17,843 nt of DNA from Actinomycetes bacterium. GTDB lineage: Bacteria > Actinomycetota > Acidimicrobiia > Acidimicrobiales > RAAP-2. This document shows positions 7,544 to 13,822 of this stretch, one piece after another. How positions within the stretch are numbered: the first letter of the stretch is position 1; each line of letters begins with the position of its first letter. The stretch is taken from assembly GCA_021807965.1 (NCBI GenBank), contig JAKBCI010000005.1, positions 1 through 17,843 on the forward strand, read 5' to 3'. The position numbers and the translations under genes were made by a program. Below the pieces are notes generated by a model. That model was given only the letters and a program-made list of their open reading frames with translations, was not told the DNA's origin and did not search any database.

Positions 7544-8608
7544 GTGATCGCCGACGAATTGGTCCAGCTGCTTACGCCCGAGGGCGAGCGAGTTGAGCAC
7601 CCCGAGTACGACACCTCGCTCGGGCGCGACGAGATCCTCAGCTTCTACCGCGACATGGTGATCGTGCGACGGCTCTGCAACGAGTCAACGTCGCTGCAGC
7701 GCCAGGGTCAGCTCGCGCTGTGGGCGCCGCTGCAGGGCCAGGAGGCGGCCCAGATCGGCGCGGGACGGGCGCTCGCCCCGACGGACTTCACGTTCCCGAG
7801 CTACCGCGAGCACGGCATCGCCTGGACGCGGGGCGTGCCGCCGAAGGACATGTTGCGCATCTTTCGCGCGACGACGACCGGCGGCTGGGATCCGCAGCGC
7901 TACCGCCACTCGCTGCCCACGGTGGTCTTGGGCGACCAGACCCTGCACGCGGTGGGCTACGCGATGGGCGTCCAGCGCGACGGCGCGGACGAGGCGGTGA
8001 TGACCTTTTTCGGCGACGGCGCGTCGAGCCAGGGTGACGTGCTCGAGTCCTTCGTGTGGGCCGCGTCGTTCAACGCGCCGGTCGTCTTCGTGCTGCAGAA
8101 CAACCAGTGGGCGATTTCGGAGCCCGCGTCCCTGCAGACCAAGATCCCGCTCTACCACCGCGCGCACGGCTTCGGCTTCCCCGGGGTGCGCGTCGACGGC
8201 AACGACGTGCTCGCGATGTACGAGGTGGCCCGGCGCGCCCTCGAGCGAGCGCGCTCGGGTGCCGGTCCGACGCTGATCGAGGCCTACACCTACCGAATGG
8301 GCGCGCACACGACGTCCGACGACCCGACGCGCTACCGCGTGGACGCCGAGGTCGAGGTGTGGCGCCACCGCGACCCGATCGAACGGGTGAAGGCGCTGCT
8401 CGTGCGCGAGTACGGCGTGGCGCGCGCGAACTTCGACGACGTGGCCGCCGAGGCCGAGACCCTCGCCTTGCAGCTGCGCGAGGACGTGCTGGCGATGGAC
8501 AGTCCCGACCCGCTGACGATGTTCGACCACGTCTACGCCGAGCCGCACGCGCTGACCGAGGCGGGGCGCCGCGAGCTCGCCGAGCTGGTGACGGGCGGGC
8601 GAGCGTGA
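7544..8608 (+). CDS. pdhA: 2-oxoacid dehydrogenase E1 component, alpha subunit (pyruvate or branched-chain)
   Basis: A 354-residue thiamine-diphosphate decarboxylase subunit forming the E1 heterotetramer with the next gene product. The TPP/Mg motif starts GDGASSQGD at 157 and ends QNNQWAIS at 185-192, the standard 30-residue spacing. Family regions: YRDMVIVRRL near 35-44, LQGQEAAQIG near 63-72, FPSYREHG at 84-91, and the phosphorylation-loop counterpart YRMGAHTTSDDPTRY. The enzyme decarboxylates pyruvate or a branched-chain 2-oxoacid and passes the acyl group to lipoyl-E2. Sequence by eye does not separate the two: the actinobacterial genes once called pdhABC in Mycobacterium tuberculosis act on branched-chain substrates, so bkdA is an equally fair name. 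The stop overlaps the next start (GTGA). Confidence 0.93.
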   Translation: MIADELVQLLTPEGERVEHPEYDTSLGRDEILSFYRDMVIVRRLCNESTSLQRQGQLALWAPLQGQEAAQIGAGRALAPTDFTFPSYREHGIAWTRGVPPKDMLRIFRATTTGGWDPQRYRHSLPTVVLGDQTLHAVGYAMGVQRDGADEAVMTFFGDGASSQGDVLESFVWAASFNAPVVFVLQNNQWAISEPASLQTKIPLYHRAHGFGFPGVRVDGNDVLAMYEVARRALERARSGAGPTLIEAYTYRMGAHTTSDDPTRYRVDAEVEVWRHRDPIERVKALLVREYGVARANFDDVAAEAETLALQLREDVLAMDSPDPLTMFDHVYAEPHALTEAGRRELAELVTGGRA

Positions 8609-9588
8609 GCACGCAGACCATGACCATGGCGCGGGCCCTCAACGAGGGTCTGCGACGGGCGCTGGAGAAGGACAAGAAGGTCCTCTTGATGGGCGAGGAC
8701 ATCGGCAAGCTGGGCGGCGTGTTCCGCATCACCGACGGGCTGCAGAAGGACTTCGGCGAGGATCGCGTCATTGACGCGCCCCTCGCCGAATCGGCGATCG
8801 TGGGCACGGCGGTCGGACTGGCGATGCGCGGCTACCGCACCGTCGTCGAGATCCAGTTCGACGGCTTCGTCTACCCGGCCTTCGACCAGATCGTCTCCCA
8901 GGTGGCCAAGCTCCACAAGCGCTCCGACGGGGTCTACACGATGGGTCTGGTCATTCGGCTGCCCTTCCAAGGCGGCATCGGCGCGATCGAGCACCACTCG
9001 GAGAGTCCCGAGGCCTACTTCGTGCACACCGCGGGTCTGCGCGTGGTCGCCTGCTCAACGCCGAACGACGCCTACTGGATGATTCAGCAGGCCGTCGAGC
9101 ACGACGACCCGGTTATCTTCTGCGAGCCCAAGAGCCGGTACTGGGAGAAGGGCGAGGTCGACCTCGACGGCCCGTCGAACGGCCTCTTTGACGCGGTCGT
9201 TCGACGCGAAGGCGTCGACGCGACCGTCGTCGCCTACGGCTCGATGGTCAAGACCTGCCTGCGAGCCGCCGAAGTCGCAGCGGGCGAGGGCCGGTCGCTC
9301 GAGGTGATCGACGCGCGCGGCCTCTCGCCACTCGACCTCGACACGATGGCCCGGTCGATCGAGAAGACCGGCCGACTGCTCGTGGTCCAGGAGGCGCCGC
9401 CGAGCACCTCGGTCGGCTCCGAGATCGCCGCGGCACTCGGCGAGCGCTGCTTCTACTCGCTGCGCGCGCCGGCGACTCGGGTCAGCGCGTATCACGTCCC
9501 CTATCCGCCGTCACGGATCGAGGACGCGTACCGACCCAGCGTCGATCGTGTACTTGACGCCGTCGACCGCGTGATGGAGTTCGAGTAG
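8605..9588 (+). CDS. pdhB: 2-oxoacid dehydrogenase E1 component, beta subunit
   Basis: A 327-residue E1 beta partner that completes the thiamine-diphosphate site. It begins with the usual TMTMARALNEGLRRAL, then VLLMGEDIGKLGGVFR. E62, in the DAPLAES motif, is the conserved glutamate that activates the TPP aminopyrimidine. Other family stretches are EIQFDGFVYPAFDQI, IRLPFQGGIGAIEHHSESPEA, DDPVIFCEPK and the C-terminal transketolase domain ending HVPYPPSRIEDAYRPS. GTG 8605 overlaps the E1 alpha stop as GTGA; ATG 8620 and ATG 8626 are alternatives. The reading frame is continuous with E2 through TAGTG, so all three subunits are probably made by coupled translation. Confidence 0.94.
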   Translation: MSTQTMTMARALNEGLRRALEKDKKVLLMGEDIGKLGGVFRITDGLQKDFGEDRVIDAPLAESAIVGTAVGLAMRGYRTVVEIQFDGFVYPAFDQIVSQVAKLHKRSDGVYTMGLVIRLPFQGGIGAIEHHSESPEAYFVHTAGLRVVACSTPNDAYWMIQQAVEHDDPVIFCEPKSRYWEKGEVDLDGPSNGLFDAVVRREGVDATVVAYGSMVKTCLRAAEVAAGEGRSLEVIDARGLSPLDLDTMARSIEKTGRLLVVQEAPPSTSVGSEIAAALGERCFYSLRAPATRVSAYHVPYPPSRIEDAYRPSVDRVLDAVDRVMEFE

Positions 9589-10943
9589 TGGCCGCGGTCT
9601 TCGAGCTGCCCGACGTAGGCGAGGGTCTCGTCGAGGCCGAGATCGTGGCCTGGAAGGTCGACGTGGGCGACGTCGTCGTCTTGAACCAGCCGCTGGTCGA
9701 CATCGAGACCGCCAAGGCCACCGTCGAGCTGCCGAGCCCGTTCGCGGGAACGGTGATTGCCCGCCACGGCGAGGTTGGCGACGTCATGGCGGTCGGCGCC
9801 CCACTCGTGGAGATCGAGACGAGCGCGCCACCACCAGCGCCGACCACGGCGCCGTCGCCGGACGAGTCCGCCACGGGGTCGGGTCGTACGGCGGTCCTGG
9901 TCGGCTACGGGGTCGCCGACGACGACGCCGAGGTGACGCGGCGTCGTCGACCACGCGTCGCACCGGCCGCGATCACGTCGGGTGTCAGCGCCGCGGCGTC
10001 GCGCGCGCCGCGGTCGACGCCGCCCGTTCGCCTGTACGCGAAGCAGCACGGCCTGGATCTCGCCAGCGTTGCCGGGACGGGTCCCGATGGACTGATCACG
10101 CGTGATGACGTGGCTCGAGCTTTGGCCGGCGCGACGGCGACGCCGGGTTCGCCGCCGTCGGCCGCTCCGACCTCGGTGAGGCCGCTGAACCCGGTTGGGA
10201 CGCGTTTCGCGGGCCGCGACCTCGAGCCGTGGGCGACGGGCCCCCTCGAAGAGCGCATCCCCGTGCGCGGGGTCCTACGCTCGATGGCCGACGCCATGAC
10301 CCAGAGCGCGTTCGGGGCGCCGCACGCCGCGGTGTGGGTGCGCGTGGACGCAACGCGGACCGTCGAGCTGCTCGACGGGCTTCGCGGGCGTCCGTCGCTC
10401 GCCGGCGTTCGGCTCTCGCCGCTCACGATCGTGGCTCTTGCGGTCTGCGACGCGGCGCGCCAGTACCCGGGACTGAACTCGAGCTTCGACGCAACCGCTC
10501 AGGAGGTGGTGGTGCGCCGGCGAGTGAATCTCGGGATCGCCGCCAACACGGCCCGGGGCCTGATCGTGCCCAACATCAAGGGCGCCGACGCGTTGGACCT
10601 TCGCGCGATGGCGGTGGCGATCAACGAGCTGGTCGACACCGCCCGAGCCGGTACGACGACCCCCGAGGCGATGCTGCACACGACCCTCTCGATCACCAAC
10701 GTAGGTCCCTTCGCCGTCGATGGCGCGGTGGCCATCCTGCCCCCGGGCACCGGCGCGATCGTTGCGGTCGGCCAGGTCGCCAAGCGTCCGTGGGTGGTCG
10801 GCGACGAGGTCGTCGCGCGCTACACCGTCGACCTGTCCATGTCGTTCGATCACCGACAGATCGATGGCGCGCTCGCCTCGTCCGTCATCGCGCACGTCGG
10901 GCGCTACATCGAGGATCCGGCGCCCTCACTCGTCGCTGGCTAG
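9588..10943 (+). CDS. pdhC: 2-oxoacid dehydrogenase E2, dihydrolipoamide acyltransferase
   Basis: A 451-residue E2 core subunit that takes the acyl group from E1 on a swinging lipoyl arm and transfers it to CoA. Domains: a single lipoyl domain at 1-80, with lipoylated K43 in DIETAKATVELP; an Ala/Pro/Thr linker at about 83-142; an E1/E3-binding domain at about 143-180 (VRLYAKQHGLDL, GLITRDDVARAL); a second linker; and the catalytic domain at about 225-451 with His422 and Asp426 in SFDHRQIDG. GTG 9588 shares its first base with the E1 beta stop. The E3 lipoamide dehydrogenase gene is not in the window. The last 18 bases overlap the peroxiredoxin gene on the other strand. The acyl substrate (acetyl or branched-chain) cannot be decided by eye. 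Confidence 0.94.
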   Translation: MAAVFELPDVGEGLVEAEIVAWKVDVGDVVVLNQPLVDIETAKATVELPSPFAGTVIARHGEVGDVMAVGAPLVEIETSAPPPAPTTAPSPDESATGSGRTAVLVGYGVADDDAEVTRRRRPRVAPAAITSGVSAAASRAPRSTPPVRLYAKQHGLDLASVAGTGPDGLITRDDVARALAGATATPGSPPSAAPTSVRPLNPVGTRFAGRDLEPWATGPLEERIPVRGVLRSMADAMTQSAFGAPHAAVWVRVDATRTVELLDGLRGRPSLAGVRLSPLTIVALAVCDAARQYPGLNSSFDATAQEVVVRRRVNLGIAANTARGLIVPNIKGADALDLRAMAVAINELVDTARAGTTTPEAMLHTTLSITNVGPFAVDGAVAILPPGTGAIVAVGQVAKRPWVVGDEVVARYTVDLSMSFDHRQIDGALASSVIAHVGRYIEDPAPSLVAG

Positions 10944-11390
10944 CGCGCCGGCGAGCACCGCGAGCGCGCGATCGGCGTGCGCCATCATGTTGAGCTCGCT
11001 CGTGATCACGTCGAGCACCCTTCGATCACGATCGATCACGAAGGTGGTGCGGCGAACTCGGAGCACGTCGAGGCCGCGCTTGACGCCGTAGGCGCGCGCG
11101 ACACGACCACCGACGTCGGCGAGGAGAGGAAAGCCGAGGTGGTGAGTGGTGTCGAAGGCCGCCTGCTTGGCGACATCGTCCATCGAGATGCCGATGCGCT
11201 GGGCACCGAGGGCGGCGAACTCGGCGGCGAGGTCGCGAAAGTGACAGCTCTCCGCGGTGCAGCCCTTGGTCATCGCGGCCGGGAAGAAGAAGAGGACGAC
11301 CGGTGCGGTCGCGGTGAGCGTCGACAGGGTTCGGTCGACGCCGTGCTGGTCGGGCAGGGTGAAGTCGGGTGCGAGGTCGCCGGGTTTCAT
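10926..11390 (-). CDS. Peroxiredoxin, PrxQ/Bcp type
   Basis: A 154-residue thiol peroxidase of the thioredoxin fold that reduces hydrogen and organic peroxides in the cytoplasm. The active site PAAMTKGCTAESC has peroxidatic C44 in the PxxxTxxC context and C49 five residues later, the resolving-Cys position of the BCP/PrxQ group. The N-terminus GDLAPDFTLPDQHG and the strand TTFVIDRDRRV are family-typical. ATG 11390 is preferred over the longer TTG 11399 because TAGGTT ends 7 bases before it and the TTG lies inside that hexamer. The gene lies 16 bases downstream of the response regulator on the same strand but seems to have its own promoter. Its tail overlaps the E2 gene by 18 bases. Confidence 0.92.
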   Translation of the reverse strand: MKPGDLAPDFTLPDQHGVDRTLSTLTATAPVVLFFFPAAMTKGCTAESCHFRDLAAEFAALGAQRIGISMDDVAKQAAFDTTHHLGFPLLADVGGRVARAYGVKRGLDVLRVRRTTFVIDRDRRVLDVITSELNMMAHADRALAVLAGALASDE

Positions 11391-11397
11391 AGGTTGC

Positions 11398-11403
11398 AAC
11401 CTA
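11398..11403 (-). promoter_or_regulatory. Candidate -10 element TAGGTT of the peroxiredoxin gene
   Basis: Read on the minus strand, TAGGTT is followed by 7 bases and ATG 11390. It is identical to the hexamer before the ABC operon and before tetR. It lies in the 16-base gap after the response regulator stop, so the peroxiredoxin can be transcribed separately. Confidence 0.5.
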
Positions 11404-11406
11404 GCG

Positions 11407-12096
11407 TCAGGGGTCGAGGCGAAAGCCGACGCCGCGCACCGTTACCAGGTGGCGGGGATGCGGGGGGTCGTCTTCGATCTTGTGGCGCAGCCGCTTGACG
11501 TGGGTGTCGAGGGTGCGCGTGTCGGTGAGGTCGAGACCCCACCAGAGCGCGTCGAGGCACTCCTCGCGAGTGACGACCTGCCCAAGACGGCCGCTGAACA
11601 GGGCGAGCAGATCGAACTCCTTGCGACTCAGCGCGACGGCGGCGGCGTCCCTGGTCACCGTGCGTCCCACGAGGTCGATCTCCAGATCGCCGACGGTGAC
11701 GCGATCGGCGTCGGGCGCTGGCGCCGGGCGGCGCAGCACCGCGCGCATGCGCGCGACGAGTTCGCGGAGTCGAAAGGGCTTGGTCACGTAGTCGGCTGCG
11801 CCGATCTCCAGGCCGAGCACGACGTCGAGCTCGCTCGTACGTGCCGTGACCATGATTACCGGCGTACGCGTGTCGCGGACCTCGCGACAGAAGTCGATGC
11901 CCGAGCCGTCGGGCAGCATCACGTCGAGCAGGACGAGGTCGAGGGTGGCTCGCGCGAGGATGTCGCGCGCTTCGCGGATCGACGCGGCGCCGAGGACGGC
12001 GAATCCCTCGGCCGCGAGGCCGACGGCGAGGGCGTCTTGGTAGCTGGCCTCGTCCTCGACGACGAGCACAGCGGGTCGACGCTCACGGTCGACCAC
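11407..12096 (-). CDS. OmpR/PhoB-family two-component response regulator
   Basis: A 229-residue transcription factor. Receiver domain at about 8-122: acidic pocket E14/D15, phospho-acceptor D58 in LVLLDVMLPDGSG, switch Thr84 in IMVTAR, and K106 in YVTKPF. The C-terminal winged helix-turn-helix domain, about 133-229, includes LSRKEFDLLALF, the recognition helix region TRTLDTHVKRLRHKI and the final hairpin TVRGVGFRLDP. The receiver resembles RegX3/PhoP-type regulators. No histidine kinase gene flanks it: upstream is the repeat protein and downstream the peroxiredoxin. GTG 12096 follows GGAG by 4 bases. A possible leaderless mini-ORF (12163-12083) overlaps the start, and a tripartite inverted repeat lies upstream, suggesting autoregulation. 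Confidence 0.93.
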   Translation of the reverse strand: MVDRERRPAVLVVEDEASYQDALAVGLAAEGFAVLGAASIREARDILARATLDLVLLDVMLPDGSGIDFCREVRDTRTPVIMVTARTSELDVVLGLEIGAADYVTKPFRLRELVARMRAVLRRPAPAPDADRVTVGDLEIDLVGRTVTRDAAAVALSRKEFDLLALFSGRLGQVVTREECLDALWWGLDLTDTRTLDTHVKRLRHKIEDDPPHPRHLVTVRGVGFRLDP

Positions 12097-12163
12097 GGCA
12101 CTCCAGCGAGAGTGCGGCCAGCCACGCGCGGGTCGAGGGAGAACGAGCGACGGTGGCGGCCAC
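12083..12163 (-). CDS. Possible leaderless upstream ORF of the response regulator (26 aa)
   Basis: GTG 12163 lies 6 bases after TACGGT, the spacing seen at other leaderless genes here. It opens a 26-codon frame with no recognisable motif. The frame overlaps the response-regulator start by 14 bases in a different frame. If translated, ribosomes would terminate just past the regulator's GGAG and GTG, permitting coupling. There is no homology evidence; the frame may be chance. Confidence 0.25.
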   Translation of the reverse strand: MAATVARSPSTRAWLAALSLECRGRP

Positions 12164-12165
12164 GC

Positions 12166-12196
12166 GCCAACCGTAGGTTGGCAGGGTTACGCCAAC
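12166..12196. promoter_or_regulatory. Tripartite inverted repeat over the response-regulator promoter (operator candidate)
   Basis: GCCAACC (12166-12172), GTA, GGTTGGC (12176-12182) form a perfect 7-bp palindrome. A third arm, GCCAAC (12191-12196), can also pair with the central GTTGGC across 8 bases, and repeats the first arm 25 bases away. The candidate minus-strand -10 TACGGT (12175-12170) sits inside the palindrome, so a bound regulator would occlude it. In readthrough RNA from the upstream gene the arms form two mutually exclusive hairpins. Confidence 0.45.
12170..12175 (-). promoter_or_regulatory. Candidate -10 element TACGGT of the response regulator
   Basis: TACGGT on the minus strand lies 6 bases before GTG 12163. 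The regulator's own GTG 12096 is a further 67 bases downstream. Its overlap with the palindrome suggests regulated initiation. Confidence 0.35.
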
Positions 12197-12201
12197 GTGA
12201 A

Positions 12202-12224
12202 GGCCACCCGTCTTCGGCGTGGCC
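12202..12224 (-). terminator. Terminator-like hairpin after the repeat protein gene
   Basis: GGCCAC and GTGGCC pair, and inner CCG/CGG pairs extend the stem across one bulged base, giving a strong 9-bp GC stem with a 4-base loop. Read on the minus strand it lies 15 bases after the stop at 12239 and is followed by a short T-containing tail but no real T-run. A factor-assisted or weak intrinsic terminator is plausible. Confidence 0.45.
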
Positions 12225-12238
12225 GGTACATGAAACTT

Positions 12239-13702
12239 TTACGCGGTGGCTACCGTGAACCCCTCGTACTCGGTCGTGTTCGCGAGGTAGCTCCCCGTCG
12301 CTACGCACCGGTTGTCGGCGTGACAGACCAGGGCGTAGACGCCACCGTCGACGCCGACGCTGCCCGCGTGGCCGGGCAAGGTGATCTTGGTCGCGGCGCG
12401 CCACACGCCGTTGATCTGACTCGCCACCGCGGCCTGGTAGCGACCGCTCGAATCGAGGTAGGCGGCGCCGGCCCGGCAGTTGCCGACGCCGACGCAGGAC
12501 AGCGCGACGACGCCCCCGTTCTTGCCGGCGGTCGAGCCGCCGGCGGGCAGCGCCAGCTCGACCGCGCGCTCCCAGACGCCATTGACCTCGTCGGCGATGA
12601 ATCCCTCGTACTGACCGCTGCGGTTACGGTACTGGCCGCCCGCGCTGCACGACGTGGCGCTCGCGCACGCGACGTCAACGTAGCCGTAGAAGAAGCCCTT
12701 GGGGTTCGAACCGGCGTTGGCCGGCAGGGCTACGGGCAGACCCGCGGACCACACGTCGCCGATCTCGCGCGCGGCGAAGACCTGGGTCGCCCCCGCGTGG
12801 TCGTAGTACGTGCCCACCGCCGTGCACGAACCCGGCCCCACGCAGGCGAGGGCGCTGAGCGTGACGTGCTCGTAGAGGCTCGCGTTGGCCGGCGGGATCA
12901 CCGGCGTACCGGGCTGCCAGACGCCGCCGACCTCGTCGAAGAACACGCCGTGCTGGATGTTCTGATCGTCCAGGTAGGTGCCGATCGCGCTGCAGTCGCC
13001 AGCGCTCGGACAGGACACCTGCGAGATGACGAGAAAGGGATTGGCGTTCGCGCCCGCCGGCGCGCGCAGTGCCGTGGCGCTTCCCCACGTGCCGTTCACC
13101 TCGCTCACGGCGAAACCGGAGAGCGCGGGAATCGTGGCGCTGGTGTCGTACGTGCCCACCGCCGTACAGTTACCAGCCGACGAGCAGGCGACCGCGCGCA
13201 GCTGGGCCGTCTGACCGGTGGCGAGGGCGTCACTGGGAAGGCTGGGACGAAACGCGGCCCGCCAGTGGCCCGCGACGTCGTCGGCGATGAACGGCTGGGT
13301 ATCCCCGCTGGCCAGCTGGTACGCGCCGACCACGCTGCACGAGCCCGCCGCGCCGCAGGCGCTGGCGTTGGGCGTCGTGCCGGGCGATGCGGCGGCGTCG
13401 CTGGGCGCCTGGATGGTCACCGGGGGGCTCCACGTGCCGTTCACTTCGGTGAGGAGCAGTCCCTGGGGCTTGCCCGAGGTGTCGGTGTAGACCCCCGCGG
13501 CCACGCAGTTTCCCGTCGTGGGGCAGGCGAGCGTCGGCAGGTAGCCCTGGGGTAGCCCCTTAGCCCCCGCGGGCAAGGTCGCCACCTGCGCCGCACGCCA
13601 CGTCGGTGCCGGGGTTGCCGCGCCGGCGAGGGCCGGCGACGTCGCGAGCACGACGGCGATCGTCGCGAGAACCGAGCGTCGGCGGAGGGGGAGCGACATC
13701 AC
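12239..13702 (-). CDS. Secreted eight-repeat Cys-pair protein, probable beta-propeller
   Basis: A 487-residue exported protein of no named family that I recognise. A signal peptide is visible (RRRS, then a hydrophobic stretch to about 29, ending AGAA). The rest is eight tandem units of about 55 residues. The unit pattern is a Cys, five residues, a second Cys, then A-V-G-x-Y, a polar turn with D/G, a hydrophobic strand, an E-V-N-G-x-W motif and a LPA-G-A-like turn. The first pair is C60/C66 and the second C116/C122. The N-terminus supplies an extra W and LPAGA before the first Cys, while the eighth unit stops before its W. The ends would therefore complete one blade, as in propeller closure. 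The Cys pairs probably form disulfides outside the cell. Function unknown; adhesion, ligand or cell-wall binding is possible. GTG 13702 or ATG 13699 starts it. Confidence 0.8.
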   Translation of the reverse strand: MMSLPLRRRSVLATIAVVLATSPALAGAATPAPTWRAAQVATLPAGAKGLPQGYLPTLACPTTGNCVAAGVYTDTSGKPQGLLLTEVNGTWSPPVTIQAPSDAAASPGTTPNASACGAAGSCSVVGAYQLASGDTQPFIADDVAGHWRAAFRPSLPSDALATGQTAQLRAVACSSAGNCTAVGTYDTSATIPALSGFAVSEVNGTWGSATALRAPAGANANPFLVISQVSCPSAGDCSAIGTYLDDQNIQHGVFFDEVGGVWQPGTPVIPPANASLYEHVTLSALACVGPGSCTAVGTYYDHAGATQVFAAREIGDVWSAGLPVALPANAGSNPKGFFYGYVDVACASATSCSAGGQYRNRSGQYEGFIADEVNGVWERAVELALPAGGSTAGKNGGVVALSCVGVGNCRAGAAYLDSSGRYQAAVASQINGVWRAATKITLPGHAGSVGVDGGVYALVCHADNRCVATGSYLANTTEYEGFTVATA

Positions 13703-13707
13703 GGTTC

Positions 13708-13713
13708 AGTGTA
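13708..13713 (-). promoter_or_regulatory. Candidate -10 element TACACT of the repeat protein
   Basis: TACACT on the minus strand ends 5 bases before GTG 13702 and 8 bases before ATG 13699. There is no Shine-Dalgarno sequence, so a leaderless message is likely. Confidence 0.4.
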
Positions 13714-13810
13714 GGCGGGCTTCGCGGCGGCTCGGCGAGCGACGACGGTGCGGAACTGAACCACGATGCCGGTAGCACCGGGTGCGCGGTGGGACCCGGG
13801 CGCGGGCGGG

Positions 13811-13816
13811 TAGATT
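13811..13816 (+). promoter_or_regulatory. Candidate -10 element TAGATT of the LCP gene
   Basis: TAGATT ends exactly 6 bases before GTG 13823, with no Shine-Dalgarno sequence between, which supports a leaderless transcript and this start. Confidence 0.5.
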
Positions 13817-13822
13817 CGTCCG

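Noticed and set aside
11257..12258. Plus-strand open frame of 333 codons opposite the response regulator and peroxiredoxin
   Set aside because: Both minus-strand genes have clear active-site motifs; the plus frame is low in hydrophobic pattern and has no recognisable domain.
12197..13555. Long plus-strand open frame (452 codons) opposite the repeat protein
   Set aside because: It is Arg/Ala/Val-rich, has no motif, and lies antisense to a gene with signal peptide and regular repeats; it is a high-GC shadow.
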